NCBI GenBank assembly: GCA_003797895.1
Contig: RKQB01000001.1
Span: forward strand, 635,822-699,821
DNA: 64,000 nt
From: Cyclobacteriaceae bacterium YHN15
Lineage (GTDB): Bacteria > Bacteroidota > Bacteroidia > Cytophagales > Cyclobacteriaceae
Reading direction: 5' to 3'
The notes beneath the pieces were generated by a model. It made no database searches. It was not told the origin of the DNA and saw only the letters and a program-made list of their open reading frames with translations. Within the stretch, counting starts at the first letter, position 1. Each line of letters begins with the position of its first letter. The translations under genes and the position numbers were made by a program. This document shows, one piece after another, positions 47,201 through 56,371 of the stretch.

Positions 47201-47763
47201 TTTTAGGATCAGATTGGGTTCTGATTTTAAGAAGTACAGATGAAGTTAGGCCAAAAACTGAAGAGCAATATATTGTATGCGAGTATTTGGGTAAAGGAGA
47301 AATAATTGAACCCGGTAACTTCAATACCTATGAGTGGTATTTGGGAAGTTCACTGGTTTCAAATGAAAATACACTTATACCTACCAAGGCAGGAAATTAT
47401 ACCTTGATTGTCACAAGTGATGAAGGCTGTCAATACTCCACATCATTTGAGGTAGTTGAAAACTGTTCTTTTGAAGTGATGTTTCCTACCGCCATTGACC
47501 CCCAAAACCCCGATAAAAATTTCATTATATATACGAACTATCTGGTCGATGAAGTAGACGTTTGGATCTATAATAAGTGGGGGGATTTGCTTTTTTATTG
47601 TCATAATGAAAATCTGACAGAAAACCAGGCCTCCTGTATTTGGGATGGTGTATTTAATGGCGAAAAAATTCAAATTGGTGCTTATGCAGTTAAAATCCAA
47701 TACAGGAACAAAAATGAGGAAGGTTTTAAGTCACTTTTTGGAAATATAAGTGTATTGAATTAA
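44263..47763 (+). CDS. Large T9SS type B secreted protein, PKD/Ig-like, paralog of the 1846-aa protein
   Basis: Protein of 1166 aa: signal peptide ('FIYLLFFLLFVFALGNLIG'), a string of Ig/PKD-like modules with regular cysteines from about residue 45 to 1065, and a CHU_C sorting domain from about 1073 ('FPTAIDPQNPDKNFIIYTN', 'VWIYNKWGDLLFYC', 'CIWDGVFNGEKIQIGAYAV'). It aligns module by module with the 1846-aa protein from about residue 985 on, but lacks both propellers. No second PorP/SprF lies nearby, so both may use the one at 36685-37731. The 152 bases before it are AT-rich, with no clear hairpin. Confidence 0.9.
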   Translation: MKSKFIYLLFFLLFVFALGNLIGSEKGFILDFSTSSDGDENRVDDEFGITGPDELCLYYGSIIGDFFGGGIESDVFSWKIFREDGTLVTERDGGFQVFSFTFSEVGLYKIQLNVRRGTTPVYSGEKEIVINKGADLVLENSNLICVNGKTELTIIDPSTPDIEDYFFEWKNAIGEVIGNSNTIEVSQPGNYSVSFFKNDENGDPICPFSQTTNVFIPQDYSLSVSTTESCDKGYTDIFVSAGNGNFGTWYYQRKNFEERVLLGSGQGTSFITADLEGPGDYEIIFVVDNSDNNYCKMEERINFSVLPQAELELEIIQGSDNCISNNGEVEITAISDIDYLEILKEGQYYDLYQNLNAGDVFSISDLEAGVYSIKYALGPCGLFLPFVVELSEPNEEMQFSVVEIIGETCSETGKIDGLIRVKMDNGPFTGKYKLLSIIGLPFSEAELPNSEGLIDNEEEFEIELPAGQYFLEIIDENGCIYSKPERIIVPAKDQVYFEIPERLTICQVFDFYPYTDQNLRFKLIDPNGNESEILAGDFFVLDQPGEYSVIGIDTDEISGLCPREKTIRVTVTDPIEFEPVLRSEDCFGNKTYEADISISDLSSVKINWYNEKDEIVGNGKFLFPISYGEFKLEVRPINSEVCPNPFKIFTVDKPVFELDIDISQVQYCYPEKYSILSVETDFDEAKSFEWILYDEENNPLALPQFKDQTEIKVNDYGAFEVVAFSGIGCEIGRKFIEIERNEVLAEFDVPEELIVCNSYELIPATDLEIVFMVTLPDGDQFQLQKGESIILDQNGQYTFESMEDLGNADLCRVIKTIDVSIVQPVSFEPRLVSQDCGGIFVYEADIFGADPESVDFYWYNQESELIGQEQNIELQIYGTFSLEVRPKGALSCSDLPKSFEVLEPITELEVNLTATPLCPDSEFSLISVETQFEFVNSIEWYFTGVDGQRERQTQYQNERDIAVDIEGTYEVEVLNQLGCVLGSDWVLILRSTDEVRPKTEEQYIVCEYLGKGEIIEPGNFNTYEWYLGSSLVSNENTLIPTKAGNYTLIVTSDEGCQYSTSFEVVENCSFEVMFPTAIDPQNPDKNFIIYTNYLVDEVDVWIYNKWGDLLFYCHNENLTENQASCIWDGVFNGEKIQIGAYAVKIQYRNKNEEGFKSLFGNISVLN

Positions 47764-47940
47764 GTAGAACTTATTGCTGTAAGGTTTCGGATTTATAAAA
47801 ATGTTTATTTCTCATTTTTTACCTTTATTAAAATTTTTATAAATGGGAAAACTGTAATTCAATATTTTTTTTATATTTTCCGAATGATTTAATTAATCAT
47901 CCAATCAATTAGTCAACATCAACCTTTAAACCCAATTAAT

Positions 47941-49146
47941 ATGAATGAAAACATCAACAAAACGGCCTTATTCAATGCCAGTTGTTTTGCACTTATCACC
48001 ACTGCCTTTACCTTTGCCATTAGGGCAGGGATATTACCCGAATTAGGAGAAAATTTCGGACTTACAGCAGAACAACTTGGATTCATCAACTCCATGTGGT
48101 TTTTGGGATTTCCCATTTCCATGATTTTAGGTGGTTTGTTCTACCATAAAATTGGACCCAAACTTATCATGCAGATTGCATTCGTTGCCCATACCTTGGG
48201 TATTGTTTTGACTATTTATGCCGGAGGTTACACTGGGCTATTAATTTCCACATTGTTCATTGGTTTTGGTAATGGTTGTACAGAAGCAGCCTGTAATCCA
48301 ATGATAGCGGATATGTATTCAGGGGTAACCATGAATAAAATGCTCAATAGGTTCCATATGTGGTTTCCCGGCGGTATCGTTGTAGGAAGTTTGATTTCCA
48401 AATTTATGACCGATTTTGGTATGGGTTGGCAAATGCAAATGTGGGTATTGATGGTCCCTACAATTATATATGCTGTTCTTTTCTTTGGAAAGGCATTTCC
48501 AAAACCTACTGTGGAAGGAGTTACTTCCATTGCCAGCAACGTGAAGGCTTTGTTCTCACCTGTATTTATTTTCCTATTCTTTTGTATGGCTTTGACCGCA
48601 ATTACTGAATTTGGTCCACAACAATGGGTAAATGTGGTTATGAGCGAAAGTGGTGCGAGCGGTATGCTTATCTTGGCCTTAACTACCGGAATTATGGCCG
48701 TTGGCCGATTCTTTGCAGGGCCTGTAGTGAAAACTCTAGGTCAAACAGGAGTGCTTTTGGGAGGAGCTATTTTTGCTACACTTGGGATTTATATGTTCAG
48801 CACTGTAACCGGTCCTATGGCTTACTTTGCAGCAGTTGTCTTTGCAATAGGGGTATGTTATTTCTGGCCAGTGATGGTTGGTGCTGTGGCTCAAAGAGTA
48901 CCATTGAGTGGTGCACTCGGTATGTCAATCATAGGTGGTATTGGAATGTTTTCAACTGCGATTTTCCAACCTGTCATAGGAAAATGGATTGATGATGCCA
49001 GATTAACGTATGATACTGATTTGTTAGCAGGCCAGGCTACCTTAGCTAAAATGGCCACATTCCCGGCAATATTGATTGTGTTATTTGTTATATTCTTTTT
49101 TTGGCAGAAGAATTCCAAATCTGCCGAAGTGATTTCCGCACACTGA
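47941..49146 (+). CDS. MFS transporter (sugar-type)
   Basis: Inner-membrane transporter of 401 aa with about twelve hydrophobic segments. MFS blocks include 'GLTAEQLGFINSMWFLGFPI', 'GGLFYHKIGPKLIMQ' and 'GFGNGCTEAACNPMIADMY', the last resembling FucP-like and other sugar MFS proteins. It precedes the GH140-type glycosidase gene by 42 bases, so it probably imports that enzyme's sugar product; this is inferred. A terminator hairpin lies directly after its stop. Confidence 0.88.
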   Translation: MNENINKTALFNASCFALITTAFTFAIRAGILPELGENFGLTAEQLGFINSMWFLGFPISMILGGLFYHKIGPKLIMQIAFVAHTLGIVLTIYAGGYTGLLISTLFIGFGNGCTEAACNPMIADMYSGVTMNKMLNRFHMWFPGGIVVGSLISKFMTDFGMGWQMQMWVLMVPTIIYAVLFFGKAFPKPTVEGVTSIASNVKALFSPVFIFLFFCMALTAITEFGPQQWVNVVMSESGASGMLILALTTGIMAVGRFFAGPVVKTLGQTGVLLGGAIFATLGIYMFSTVTGPMAYFAAVVFAIGVCYFWPVMVGAVAQRVPLSGALGMSIIGGIGMFSTAIFQPVIGKWIDDARLTYDTDLLAGQATLAKMATFPAILIVLFVIFFFWQKNSKSAEVISAH

Positions 49147-49153
49147 TAAATTG

Positions 49154-49184
49154 AAAAGCAGCCTGAAAAGGCTGCTTTTTTTTT
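49154..49184 (+). terminator. Terminator between the MFS and GH140-type genes
   Basis: AAAAGCAGCC (49154-49163), loop TGAAAA, GGCTGCTTTT (49170-49179) and further Ts to 49184. The next gene's ATG is at 49189, only 4 bases beyond the T-run. Confidence 0.88.
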
Positions 49185-49188
49185 GCTT

Positions 49189-50547
49189 ATGAAAAATGCC
49201 CTGATATTAATTCTTACATTATTTTCAATTGAATCTGCCATCGGGCAAGTCAATGGCCCCATTAGAATCTCTGAAAATAAAAGATTTTTTGTCCAAAACG
49301 ATGGGACACCCTTTTTTTGGATGGCAGATACTGCATGGGAATTGTTTCATAGGACAACAAGGGAAGAGGCAGATTATTATTTGACAACAAGAGCCAAGCA
49401 GGGCTTTAATGTGGTTCAAGCTGTTGCGCTTGCGGAACTTGATGGTCTGAATGCCCCTAATTCTTATGGGGCATTGCCCTTTCAATCTATTTCACCTTTG
49501 GTGATGAATGAAAAATATTGGGAACATGTAGATTATATCATCAATCTGGCAGAACAAAATGGAATCTATATTGCGCTTTTGCCTACTTGGGGGGATAAAA
49601 TATTTAAAAATTCCTGGGGTGTAGGACCTGAGATATTTGACGAGGAAAATGCTTTTGAATATGGTAAATGGATAGGTTCCCGGTATGCTGACAAAAGAAA
49701 TTTAATTTGGATTTTAGGAGGAGATCGTAACCCCAGAAAAGATTCAAGGGATGTTGAAGTTTGGGCCATGATGGCAAAAGGAATTGAAATTGCCAAAGAC
49801 AAGAATAACCCAATACTTAAATCTTTTCATCCTCAGCCCAATCTACCTGGGGGCTCGTCCACCTGGTTTCATGAAGCAGATTGGCTTGATTTCAACATGC
49901 ATCAAACAGGACATTGTCCTAATCAACCTACCTATAGGATTATTTCACACGATTATGATTTAATTCCGGTTAAACCGACTTTGGATGGTGAACCATTATA
50001 TGAAGAGCATCCCAATTGTTTTAATGCCAAAGAACTTGGTTATAGTGCTGGTGATGATATCAGGAGAATCATGTATTGGAATGTATTTGCAGGTGCAGCA
50101 GGGCAGACCTATGGATGTCATGCTGTATGGCAAATGTATACATTGGATAAGGTGCCAATTAATGGCCCTTTGAAACCATGGCAGATTTCCTTGGACCTGC
50201 CAATGGCCAATCAAATGAAGCATTTAAAGAAACTATTGTTGTCAAAGCCTTATTTTTCAAGAATCCCCGACTTTGGGATGGTTGTTTCGGTTCAGGAAGA
50301 TGATGATCATTTTGTTATAGCGACAAGAGATATAGAGGGTAGTTATGCAATGGTTTATTTTCCTACCGGGAAAACTGTGGAAGTGGATTTCTCCAAATTG
50401 CAAGATGCAGCAATGATTGGAAGTTGGTATGATCCCCGCACCGGAGTGAGTTTTCCTTATTCAGGAACAGAATTAATCAAAGGAAAAAATACTATCGAAG
50501 CCCCTTCAAGTGGAAAAGGTCAGGATTGGGTATTGATAGTGGATTAG
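49189..50547 (+). CDS. Glycoside hydrolase GH140-type (DUF4038) with C-terminal putative collagen-binding domain
   Basis: Exported glycosidase of about 452 aa. Signal peptide 'MKNALILILTLFSIESAIGQ', then a TIM-barrel DUF4038 core ('FFWMADTAWELFHRTTREEA', 'RNLIWILGGDRNPRKDSRDV', 'PTLDGEPLYEEHPNCFNAKE', the last with a likely catalytic Glu), and a small C-terminal beta domain ('RDIEGSYAMVYFPTGKTVEV'). The founding GH140 enzyme is a D-apiosidase acting on pectic side chains; substrate here is inferred. The frame opens at a TTG at 49183 inside the terminator T-run, so the ATG at 49189 is chosen. Confidence 0.9.
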   Translation: MKNALILILTLFSIESAIGQVNGPIRISENKRFFVQNDGTPFFWMADTAWELFHRTTREEADYYLTTRAKQGFNVVQAVALAELDGLNAPNSYGALPFQSISPLVMNEKYWEHVDYIINLAEQNGIYIALLPTWGDKIFKNSWGVGPEIFDEENAFEYGKWIGSRYADKRNLIWILGGDRNPRKDSRDVEVWAMMAKGIEIAKDKNNPILKSFHPQPNLPGGSSTWFHEADWLDFNMHQTGHCPNQPTYRIISHDYDLIPVKPTLDGEPLYEEHPNCFNAKELGYSAGDDIRRIMYWNVFAGAAGQTYGCHAVWQMYTLDKVPINGPLKPWQISLDLPMANQMKHLKKLLLSKPYFSRIPDFGMVVSVQEDDDHFVIATRDIEGSYAMVYFPTGKTVEVDFSKLQDAAMIGSWYDPRTGVSFPYSGTELIKGKNTIEAPSSGKGQDWVLIVD

Positions 50548-50608
50548 GATAAGATATTATAAGGGGGCAAAGAAAAATTCCGGATTTTTTGTGTATTTGA
50601 AATAGGAT

Positions 50609-51757
50609 TTACATCAAACCTGTTCCATCCTCTATAGCCACTTCGTAAAATTTTGGACTTATTCCAAATTGGGCTGCAAATGAGGAGGATATCTTTTCCT
50701 GAAAAACCTGGGCCTTGGCTTTTTCTATTATATTGATTGTACAGCCACCAAAGCCACCACCCATCATTCTGCTTCCTATTACGTAATCCAATGACTTTGT
50801 CTGATTTACTAAAAAATCAAGCTCAGCACAACTTACATTATATTTTTTGCTCAACCCTTCATGCGAAGCATACATTAATTCACCCACTCTTTTTATGTTT
50901 CCTTCCTTTAGGGCATTTGAGGCTTCAATTACCCGGCTATTTTCTTCAATGACATATTCCCCTCTCCACAACACTTCCTGGTCCAAATATGGTTTTAAAG
51001 CTTCAAGGTCTTTTAACCTAAGGTCCCTAAGTGATGTTACGCCCACATAGTTTTGCTGGGCGATAAGGACTACTTCTGCACATTCATTTCTTCTGCGGTT
51101 GTAAGCTGAATCTGCCAATGCATGTTTGACTTGTGTGTCGATTAGAAGAATCTGGTAAGGCCCAAGGTTCAATGGGAAATATTCATGAGATAAATCCCTG
51201 CAATCCAAACGGATTACATGGTTTTTCTTGCCCATTACAGAAGCAAACTGATCCATAATGCCACACTGTACCCCTGCAAAAACATGTTCTGCTTTTTGGG
51301 CATAATGAATCAGGGAATGCTTGGAAATACTAAATCCAAAAAGTGAGTCTAAGGCAAACCCTACTGCGCATTCCAGGGCCGCGGAAGAGGATAATCCCGC
51401 GCCAACTGGAATATCCCCTCCAAAAACCATATCAAATCCTTTCACAGGATAACCTGCTTGTTGCAATTGGGCTGTTACGCCCATAACGTAAGTTGCCCAA
51501 TGTCCTTTTTTTGAACCAAAGGAATCGAGATCAAAAGCAAATTCTTCCTCGAAATCCATGGAGTAAATTCTCCCTTGACGGCTTTGGTTTGCAGCAATGG
51601 CAACAATCATTTTCTTGTCGATTGCTGCCGGCATTACAAATCCTTCATTGTAATCAGTATGTTCGCCTATGAGGTTGATCCTGCCGGGAGAAAAAACCAA
51701 TAGGGGATCCTTATCAAAAAATTCAATAAACTTTTCTCGAATTTTGGTATTCATCAT
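50609..51757 (-). CDS. galK: Galactokinase
   Basis: GHMP kinase of 382 aa phosphorylating alpha-D-galactose at C-1 (Leloir pathway). All three family motifs are present: 'FSPGRINLIGEHTDYNEGFV' near the N-terminus, ATP loop 'PVGAGLSSSAALECAVG' and C-terminal 'SRMMGGGFGGCTINI'. Its ATG overlaps the galM TGA by two bases (the start region reads ATGATGA on the minus strand), indicating coupled translation in the order lacI-galM-galK. Confidence 0.97.
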   Translation of the reverse strand: MMNTKIREKFIEFFDKDPLLVFSPGRINLIGEHTDYNEGFVMPAAIDKKMIVAIAANQSRQGRIYSMDFEEEFAFDLDSFGSKKGHWATYVMGVTAQLQQAGYPVKGFDMVFGGDIPVGAGLSSSAALECAVGFALDSLFGFSISKHSLIHYAQKAEHVFAGVQCGIMDQFASVMGKKNHVIRLDCRDLSHEYFPLNLGPYQILLIDTQVKHALADSAYNRRRNECAEVVLIAQQNYVGVTSLRDLRLKDLEALKPYLDQEVLWRGEYVIEENSRVIEASNALKEGNIKRVGELMYASHEGLSKKYNVSCAELDFLVNQTKSLDYVIGSRMMGGGFGGCTINIIEKAKAQVFQEKISSSFAAQFGISPKFYEVAIEDGTGLM

Positions 51758-52821
51758 TCCACTGTAAATTCAAAAATTGTCCTTGATTGGAAAACCTCTC
51801 CAGGTAGTAGGAGGACCGAAGGGAAATTTTCATGTGAGCATGAATCAGGAAAATGTTGCGTTTCCAGGCAAATTGCAGCTCTTTTTCCATAAGCAATACC
51901 TCCTTTACCTATAAAGGATTTATCCAGATAATTGCCGGTATAAACCTGTATACCTGGTTCTGTTGTGGACAGGGTTAATTTTCTGCCTGATACTGGATCG
52001 AAAAGAACTGCGCAAGTATCTTCCCGGTTAATGACAAAGCAATGATCAATCCCTCCGGCCAATTCAAGCTGTGGGTTACTTTGATTGATTTTTTCTTTGA
52101 TCAGGGTCGGTTTCCTAAAGTCAAAGGGTGTTCCTGCTACATGCCTTATTTCTCCGGTAGGAAGGCTTTTTTCATTCATTGGAAGGAAATGGTCTGCATC
52201 CACCATAAATAAATGGTCTTCAATACTTTTGGAAAAATCACCGCTTAAATTGAAATAGGCATGATTTGTAGGGTTAATAATGGTTTTAGTGTCTGTAACA
52301 GCTTTATAACGTATTTCCATTTTCCCGGTCTCATCCAAGGTATAGGTTACCCAAATATCCACCGCACCAGGGTAATTTTCTTCACCATCTAAACTTCGAT
52401 AATGGAAAGTTATGCCAATAGAGTTTTCTGTCTCAAAGGGCTCAGTACTCCAGATTTTTTTATCCCAACCTTCCTTGCCACCATGAAGGTGAATATCACC
52501 CTGATTGATGGGAAGCCTAGTGGTTTTACCATCAAGTATAAACAAGTTATCAGTAAATCTACCTGCTACCCTACCGACGGTTGAGCCCAGATAGCAATAA
52601 TTGTCTTGGTAATTTTTCTGTAAATAACCCTCCAAAGAGTCGAATCCCAATACGACATCTTCCATCTTACCACTTCTATCGGGAATAAAAAGATGAGTCC
52701 AGGTGGCCCCGTAGTTCATAACTGAAAATTCGATCTTATTTTTTAAACTCAATGTGAAAAGCTCAATTTCCTGGCCATTGGGCAAAGTCCCGAACTTTTT
52801 GGATTTTAATTTTGGTGTCAT
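51754..52821 (-). CDS. galM: Aldose 1-epimerase (mutarotase)
   Basis: Interconverts alpha and beta galactose or glucose, feeding galactokinase. Of 355 aa: 'VMNYGATWTHLFIPDRSGKM', 'CYLGSTVGRVAGRFTDNLF', the catalytic His in 'NPTNHAYFNLSGDF', and a C-terminal 'AAICLETQHFPDSCSHENFP' with the catalytic Glu. No signal peptide, so cytosolic. It starts 22 bases downstream of the lacI-type regulator gene and overlaps galK. Confidence 0.95.
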   Translation of the reverse strand: MTPKLKSKKFGTLPNGQEIELFTLSLKNKIEFSVMNYGATWTHLFIPDRSGKMEDVVLGFDSLEGYLQKNYQDNYCYLGSTVGRVAGRFTDNLFILDGKTTRLPINQGDIHLHGGKEGWDKKIWSTEPFETENSIGITFHYRSLDGEENYPGAVDIWVTYTLDETGKMEIRYKAVTDTKTIINPTNHAYFNLSGDFSKSIEDHLFMVDADHFLPMNEKSLPTGEIRHVAGTPFDFRKPTLIKEKINQSNPQLELAGGIDHCFVINREDTCAVLFDPVSGRKLTLSTTEPGIQVYTGNYLDKSFIGKGGIAYGKRAAICLETQHFPDSCSHENFPSVLLLPGEVFQSRTIFEFTVE

Positions 52822-52843
52822 AGGTGGATGTAGATAAAAAACC

Positions 52844-53878
52844 TTATTTGGTTTTAATTTTCTTTTTTGAAGATTCTCTAACTACCAAAGTAGTCAAAAG
52901 CACGAAAGATTGTGGATCATCTGAGACTACCTCGTCTAACTGATCCAATAAATGATTTGCAGCGATTTGACCCATTTCATATCCAGGTTGGGATACAGTA
53001 GTCAAAGAGGGTTCCACAACAGCAGAAGTAGGATTGTTGGTAAACCCTGACAGTGCTATATCCTCAGGTATTTTAATTCCTTTTTCCTTTAAAACCATCA
53101 TCACATCGACGGCTAATGGATCAATCATGGCAAAAATGGCATCAGGACGGTCTTCTTCCTGAAGCATTTCCAAAGTAATTTTTCTGTTCATTTCAGGAGT
53201 AAGATCAGTGATATAAATTTTACTTTCTTTTTCAGAAATCCCAAATTCTTTCAATGCTTCTAAATATCCTTCTTTTCTCTTTTTGCTGATGTATAAATCC
53301 TCCGGACCTGAGAAATAGGCTATTTTTTTACAGCCTTGTTCCAAGAGATGCTGTACTGCCAGATATGCTCCATGGGCATCATCAACTGTCACCTTGGATA
53401 CAGGGATTTCCTCCGTAACCCGATCAAACATAATGAAGGGGATTTCACGGTCATAAAGATCCTGTAAATGTTCATAATTCTTGGTTTCCCTGCTCAAGGA
53501 AATAAGCAATCCATCCACTTGAGAGGATACCAAGGTCCTTATATTTGCTTTTTCCTGTTCGTATGACTCATTGGATTGGCAAATCATGATATTATATCCT
53601 CTTTTATAGGCTGTATCTTGAATCCCACTGATATTACTTGAAAAAAAATGGGAAGTCAATTCAGGTACAATTACCCCCAAAACTTTGCTTCGGCTAATCC
53701 TAAGACTTTGAGCCAGCAAATTATATTGGTAATTCATGCTCTTTGCCATTTCCACGACACGCATTTTGGTGTCTGGATGAAGTTCTGGAGAATCTTTTAA
53801 TGCCCTGGAAACAGTGGACACGGAGACCCCAAGTTTCTTGGCAATCTCTTTCATTGTAACCTGATGGCCTTTTTTCAT
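52844..53878 (-). CDS. LacI family transcriptional regulator, probably of galM-galK
   Basis: Sugar-responsive repressor or activator of 344 aa. N-terminal LacI helix-turn-helix ('VTMKEIAKKLGVSVSTVSRA' at 6-25) and hinge, then a periplasmic-binding-protein-like effector domain ('VLGVIVPELTSHFFSSNISG', 'VDGLLISLSRETKNYEHLQD', 'IALSGFTNNPTSAVVEPSLT'). It is the first gene of the lacI-galM-galK run, which suggests it controls this operon; the effector would be galactose or a derivative. No operator could be singled out by eye in the 29 bases upstream. Confidence 0.95.
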   Translation of the reverse strand: MKKGHQVTMKEIAKKLGVSVSTVSRALKDSPELHPDTKMRVVEMAKSMNYQYNLLAQSLRISRSKVLGVIVPELTSHFFSSNISGIQDTAYKRGYNIMICQSNESYEQEKANIRTLVSSQVDGLLISLSRETKNYEHLQDLYDREIPFIMFDRVTEEIPVSKVTVDDAHGAYLAVQHLLEQGCKKIAYFSGPEDLYISKKRKEGYLEALKEFGISEKESKIYITDLTPEMNRKITLEMLQEEDRPDAIFAMIDPLAVDVMMVLKEKGIKIPEDIALSGFTNNPTSAVVEPSLTTVSQPGYEMGQIAANHLLDQLDEVVSDDPQSFVLLTTLVVRESSKKKIKTK

Positions 53879-53907
53879 TGTTGTGGTTTGGGGTTAAAAG
53901 GAGAGTG

Positions 53908-54888
53908 TTATTCCTGATAGATGGTAAACAAAACCGTCTGACCTACTGCTTTCAATGTTCTTTCATCAATTAATTCCATATTATCAGCATGTGTGTGATG
54001 GTAGTGTCCAAAACCAAAATCAGGAGAAAATTCCACAATATTTATCATTGGAATTCCCGCGTCCTTGTTTACAAATACATGATCATCAATAATTTCAGGA
54101 GAATCCCTGTTGATAAAGAAATCTGAATATCCTAATTCTGAGGCAAAATTCCACACTTTATTGACAATGTTTTTGCCATACCGCATAGAATATCCCTCTC
54201 TGTAAAATCTTGCTCCTTTGGCTCCGACCAAATCTACCAGAATTCCATAATAGGCAGAATATCCTGGACGGTGAGGATTTTTAGACCAATGTTGTGAACC
54301 CAAGCACCACCATATTTGAGAGCTGTTCCTATAATTTGCATGTTCTGGCTCACCGTCGTCTTCGCCATCAAAAAATATAAAGTCAATTCCAATTTCAGGT
54401 TTAAGTTCGGAACTGGAAATGCTTCTTGCTATTTCCAACAAAACCCCAACTCCTGACCCCCCGTCATTGGCACCATCTATTGGTTCATTCATCCTTTCGG
54501 TATCCTTGTCGGCCATTCTTCGGGTATCCCAATGAGCTGCCAAAAGAACTCTCTTTTTTGCAGTAGGATTATAGGAAGCAATAATATTGCTCAGGTTCCA
54601 CGTCAGATTATCATAGGTTTTTGCCTGGAAATCCTGGGATTGGACTTCCATTCCAAAACCTGTTAATTTCTCTATCAGCCAAGCCTTTGTTTTTTTATGC
54701 CCTTCTGTATTGGGAACCCTCGGGCCAAAATCCACTTGTTTTTGAATATAGAAATAAGCAGAATCTGCCAGAAATTCGGGGGCATCCCTGTAAATAATAG
54801 GCTCCTGTAAAGTATCCGAAGTTTTATCTCCACTACAGGACCAAATCAAAAATAAAAAGAAAAAAAGGAAAATTTTATCATTCTTCAT
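53908..54888 (-). CDS. M28 family lipoprotein, probable glutaminyl-peptide cyclotransferase
   Basis: About 326 aa from the ATG at 54888 ('[20 protein letters not shown]', lipobox Cys); the frame runs four codons further upstream. Metal-binding M28 motifs: '[15 protein letters not shown]', '[19 protein letters not shown]', '[19 protein letters not shown]' and '[20 protein letters not shown]'. The 'FFDGEDDGE', 'IIDDHVFVN' and 'THADNM...TLKAVGQTV' pattern fits secreted glutaminyl cyclases, which turn N-terminal Gln into pyroglutamate, better than aminopeptidases. In T9SS bacteria such an enzyme could cap mature exported proteins. It overlaps the cysS 3' end by 11 bases. Confidence 0.85.
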   Translation of the reverse strand: MKNDKIFLFFFLFLIWSCSGDKTSDTLQEPIIYRDAPEFLADSAYFYIQKQVDFGPRVPNTEGHKKTKAWLIEKLTGFGMEVQSQDFQAKTYDNLTWNLSNIIASYNPTAKKRVLLAAHWDTRRMADKDTERMNEPIDGANDGGSGVGVLLEIARSISSSELKPEIGIDFIFFDGEDDGEPEHANYRNSSQIWWCLGSQHWSKNPHRPGYSAYYGILVDLVGAKGARFYREGYSMRYGKNIVNKVWNFASELGYSDFFINRDSPEIIDDHVFVNKDAGIPMINIVEFSPDFGFGHYHHTHADNMELIDERTLKAVGQTVLFTIYQE

Positions 54889-56371
54889 AAGCCCAGTCAA
54901 TTTTGTCCTTCATATCTTTTACTACAAAGCCCATTTCTTTTAAAGCACTTCTTATTTCATCCACTTTCTCATAATTTCGTGCTGTTTTAGCCTCTCCGTA
55001 TAGTTTGAGCAGAATTTCCAGCAAAGCTTGCTGATTGTCAGCTTTTTCTTCTTTAAGTCCCAAAATCTTCTCTACAAATACGACAAAGGTTTGAATCATC
55101 TTGGCAAAAACATCTGCTCCAAATTGGGCAGGATGTAGTTGACCAGTATAAAAAGAGTTGATTTTTTTCAATAGGTTGAAAATGTGTCCAATTGCTTGGG
55201 CTGTATTGAAATCATCGTCCATTGCCCTATAGGCATTGGTGATTATCTGATCAACCTGTTTGATTTGCAGTTCGTCCAAAGTAACATTTTCGTTAGGATA
55301 ATATTCCAATTTTTTGGCTGTACTCAGGCCATTGATTATCTTCTTATAGCCCTTTTGAGCTGCTTTCAAAGCTTCATTTGAAAAATCCAATGTAGAACGA
55401 TAGTGAGCTGTCAAAATAAAGTAACGGATGGTCATTGGACTATATGGCTGATCTAGAAGTTGATGGTTTCCTGTGAACAGTTCCTGCAGAGTGATGAAAT
55501 TACCTAATGATTTACCCATTTTCTGACCATTGATGGTTATCATATTGTTGTGCATCCAATATTTGGCAGGATCCTGATGATTGCACGCATTTCCTTGGGC
55601 TATTTCACATTCATGGTGAGGAAACATAAGGTCCATGCCACCTCCGTGAATATCAAATTGCTTGCCTAAATATTTGGAAGACATCGCTGTACACTCCAAA
55701 TGCCAACCCGGAAAACCCACACCCCATGGAGATTCCCATTTCATGAGATGTTCAGGGGAAGCATTTTTCCACAAAGCAAAATCAACCGGATTTCTCTTTT
55801 CCCCCTGTCCATCCAAATCTCTGCTTCCGCTCATCAATTCCTCCAAGACCCTTCCGGAAAGTTTTCCATATTGATACTTTTCATTGTATTTGAGCACATC
55901 GAAATAAACCGATCCACTTACCTCATATCCCAATCCTTCATCAAGAATGCCCTGTACCAATGCAATTTGTTCTGGGATGTGTCCTGTTGCCCGGGGTTCT
56001 ATACTGGGCTTCCATGTATTCAGCGCTTCCATGTCACGATGGTAGGTATCAGTGTACTGCTGGGCAACCTCCATAGGCTCTAATTGCTCCAATTTTGCTT
56101 TTTTGGCTATTTTATCTTCTCCTTCATCTGAATCGCCCTGTAAGTGCCCTACATCAGTGATATTACGTACGTACCGGACTTTATAACCTAAATGCGTCAA
56201 ATACCTATTTACAGTATCGAAAGTAACCGCAGGCCTGGCATGGCCTAAATGAGCATCACCATAAACAGTAGGTCCACATACATACATGCCTACAAATGGA
56301 GGATTGATGGGCTCGAAGTTTTCCTTCTTTCTTGAAAGGGTATTGTATATTTTGAGATTATTTTTTTTCAT
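54878..56371 (-). CDS. cysS: Cysteinyl-tRNA synthetase
   Basis: Class I aminoacyl-tRNA synthetase of 497 aa. The ATP-binding HIGH motif appears as HLGH in '[20 protein letters not shown]', and KMSKS appears as 'KMGKSLGNF'. Zinc ligands are the Cys in 'YVCGP', 'WHLECTAMS' and 'PHHECEIAQ'. Its 3' end overlaps the M28 gene start by 11 bases, so the two are cotranscribed. The upstream gap (56372-56537) contains a repeat-like stretch near 56385-56430. Confidence 0.97.
   Translation of the reverse strand: MKKNNLKIYNTLSRKKENFEPINPPFVGMYVCGPTVYGDAHLGHARPAVTFDTVNRYLTHLGYKVRYVRNITDVGHLQGDSDEGEDKIAKKAKLEQLEPMEVAQQYTDTYHRDMEALNTWKPSIEPRATGHIPEQIALVQGILDEGLGYEVSGSVYFDVLKYNEKYQYGKLSGRVLEELMSGSRDLDGQGEKRNPVDFALWKNASPEHLMKWESPWGVGFPGWHLECTAMSSKYLGKQFDIHGGGMDLMFPHHECEIAQGNACNHQDPAKYWMHNNMITINGQKMGKSLGNFITLQELFTGNHQLLDQPYSPMTIRYFILTAHYRSTLDFSNEALKAAQKGYKKIINGLSTAKKLEYYPNENVTLDELQIKQVDQIITNAYRAMDDDFNTAQAIGHIFNLLKKINSFYTGQLHPAQFGADVFAKMIQTFVVFVEKILGLKEEKADNQQALLEILLKLYGEAKTARNYEKVDEIRSALKEMGFVVKDMKDKIDWAYEE

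Noticed and set aside
48624..48992. A 122-aa alternate frame inside the MFS gene
   Set aside because: Trp/Cys/Arg-rich shadow of a membrane-protein gene on the same strand.
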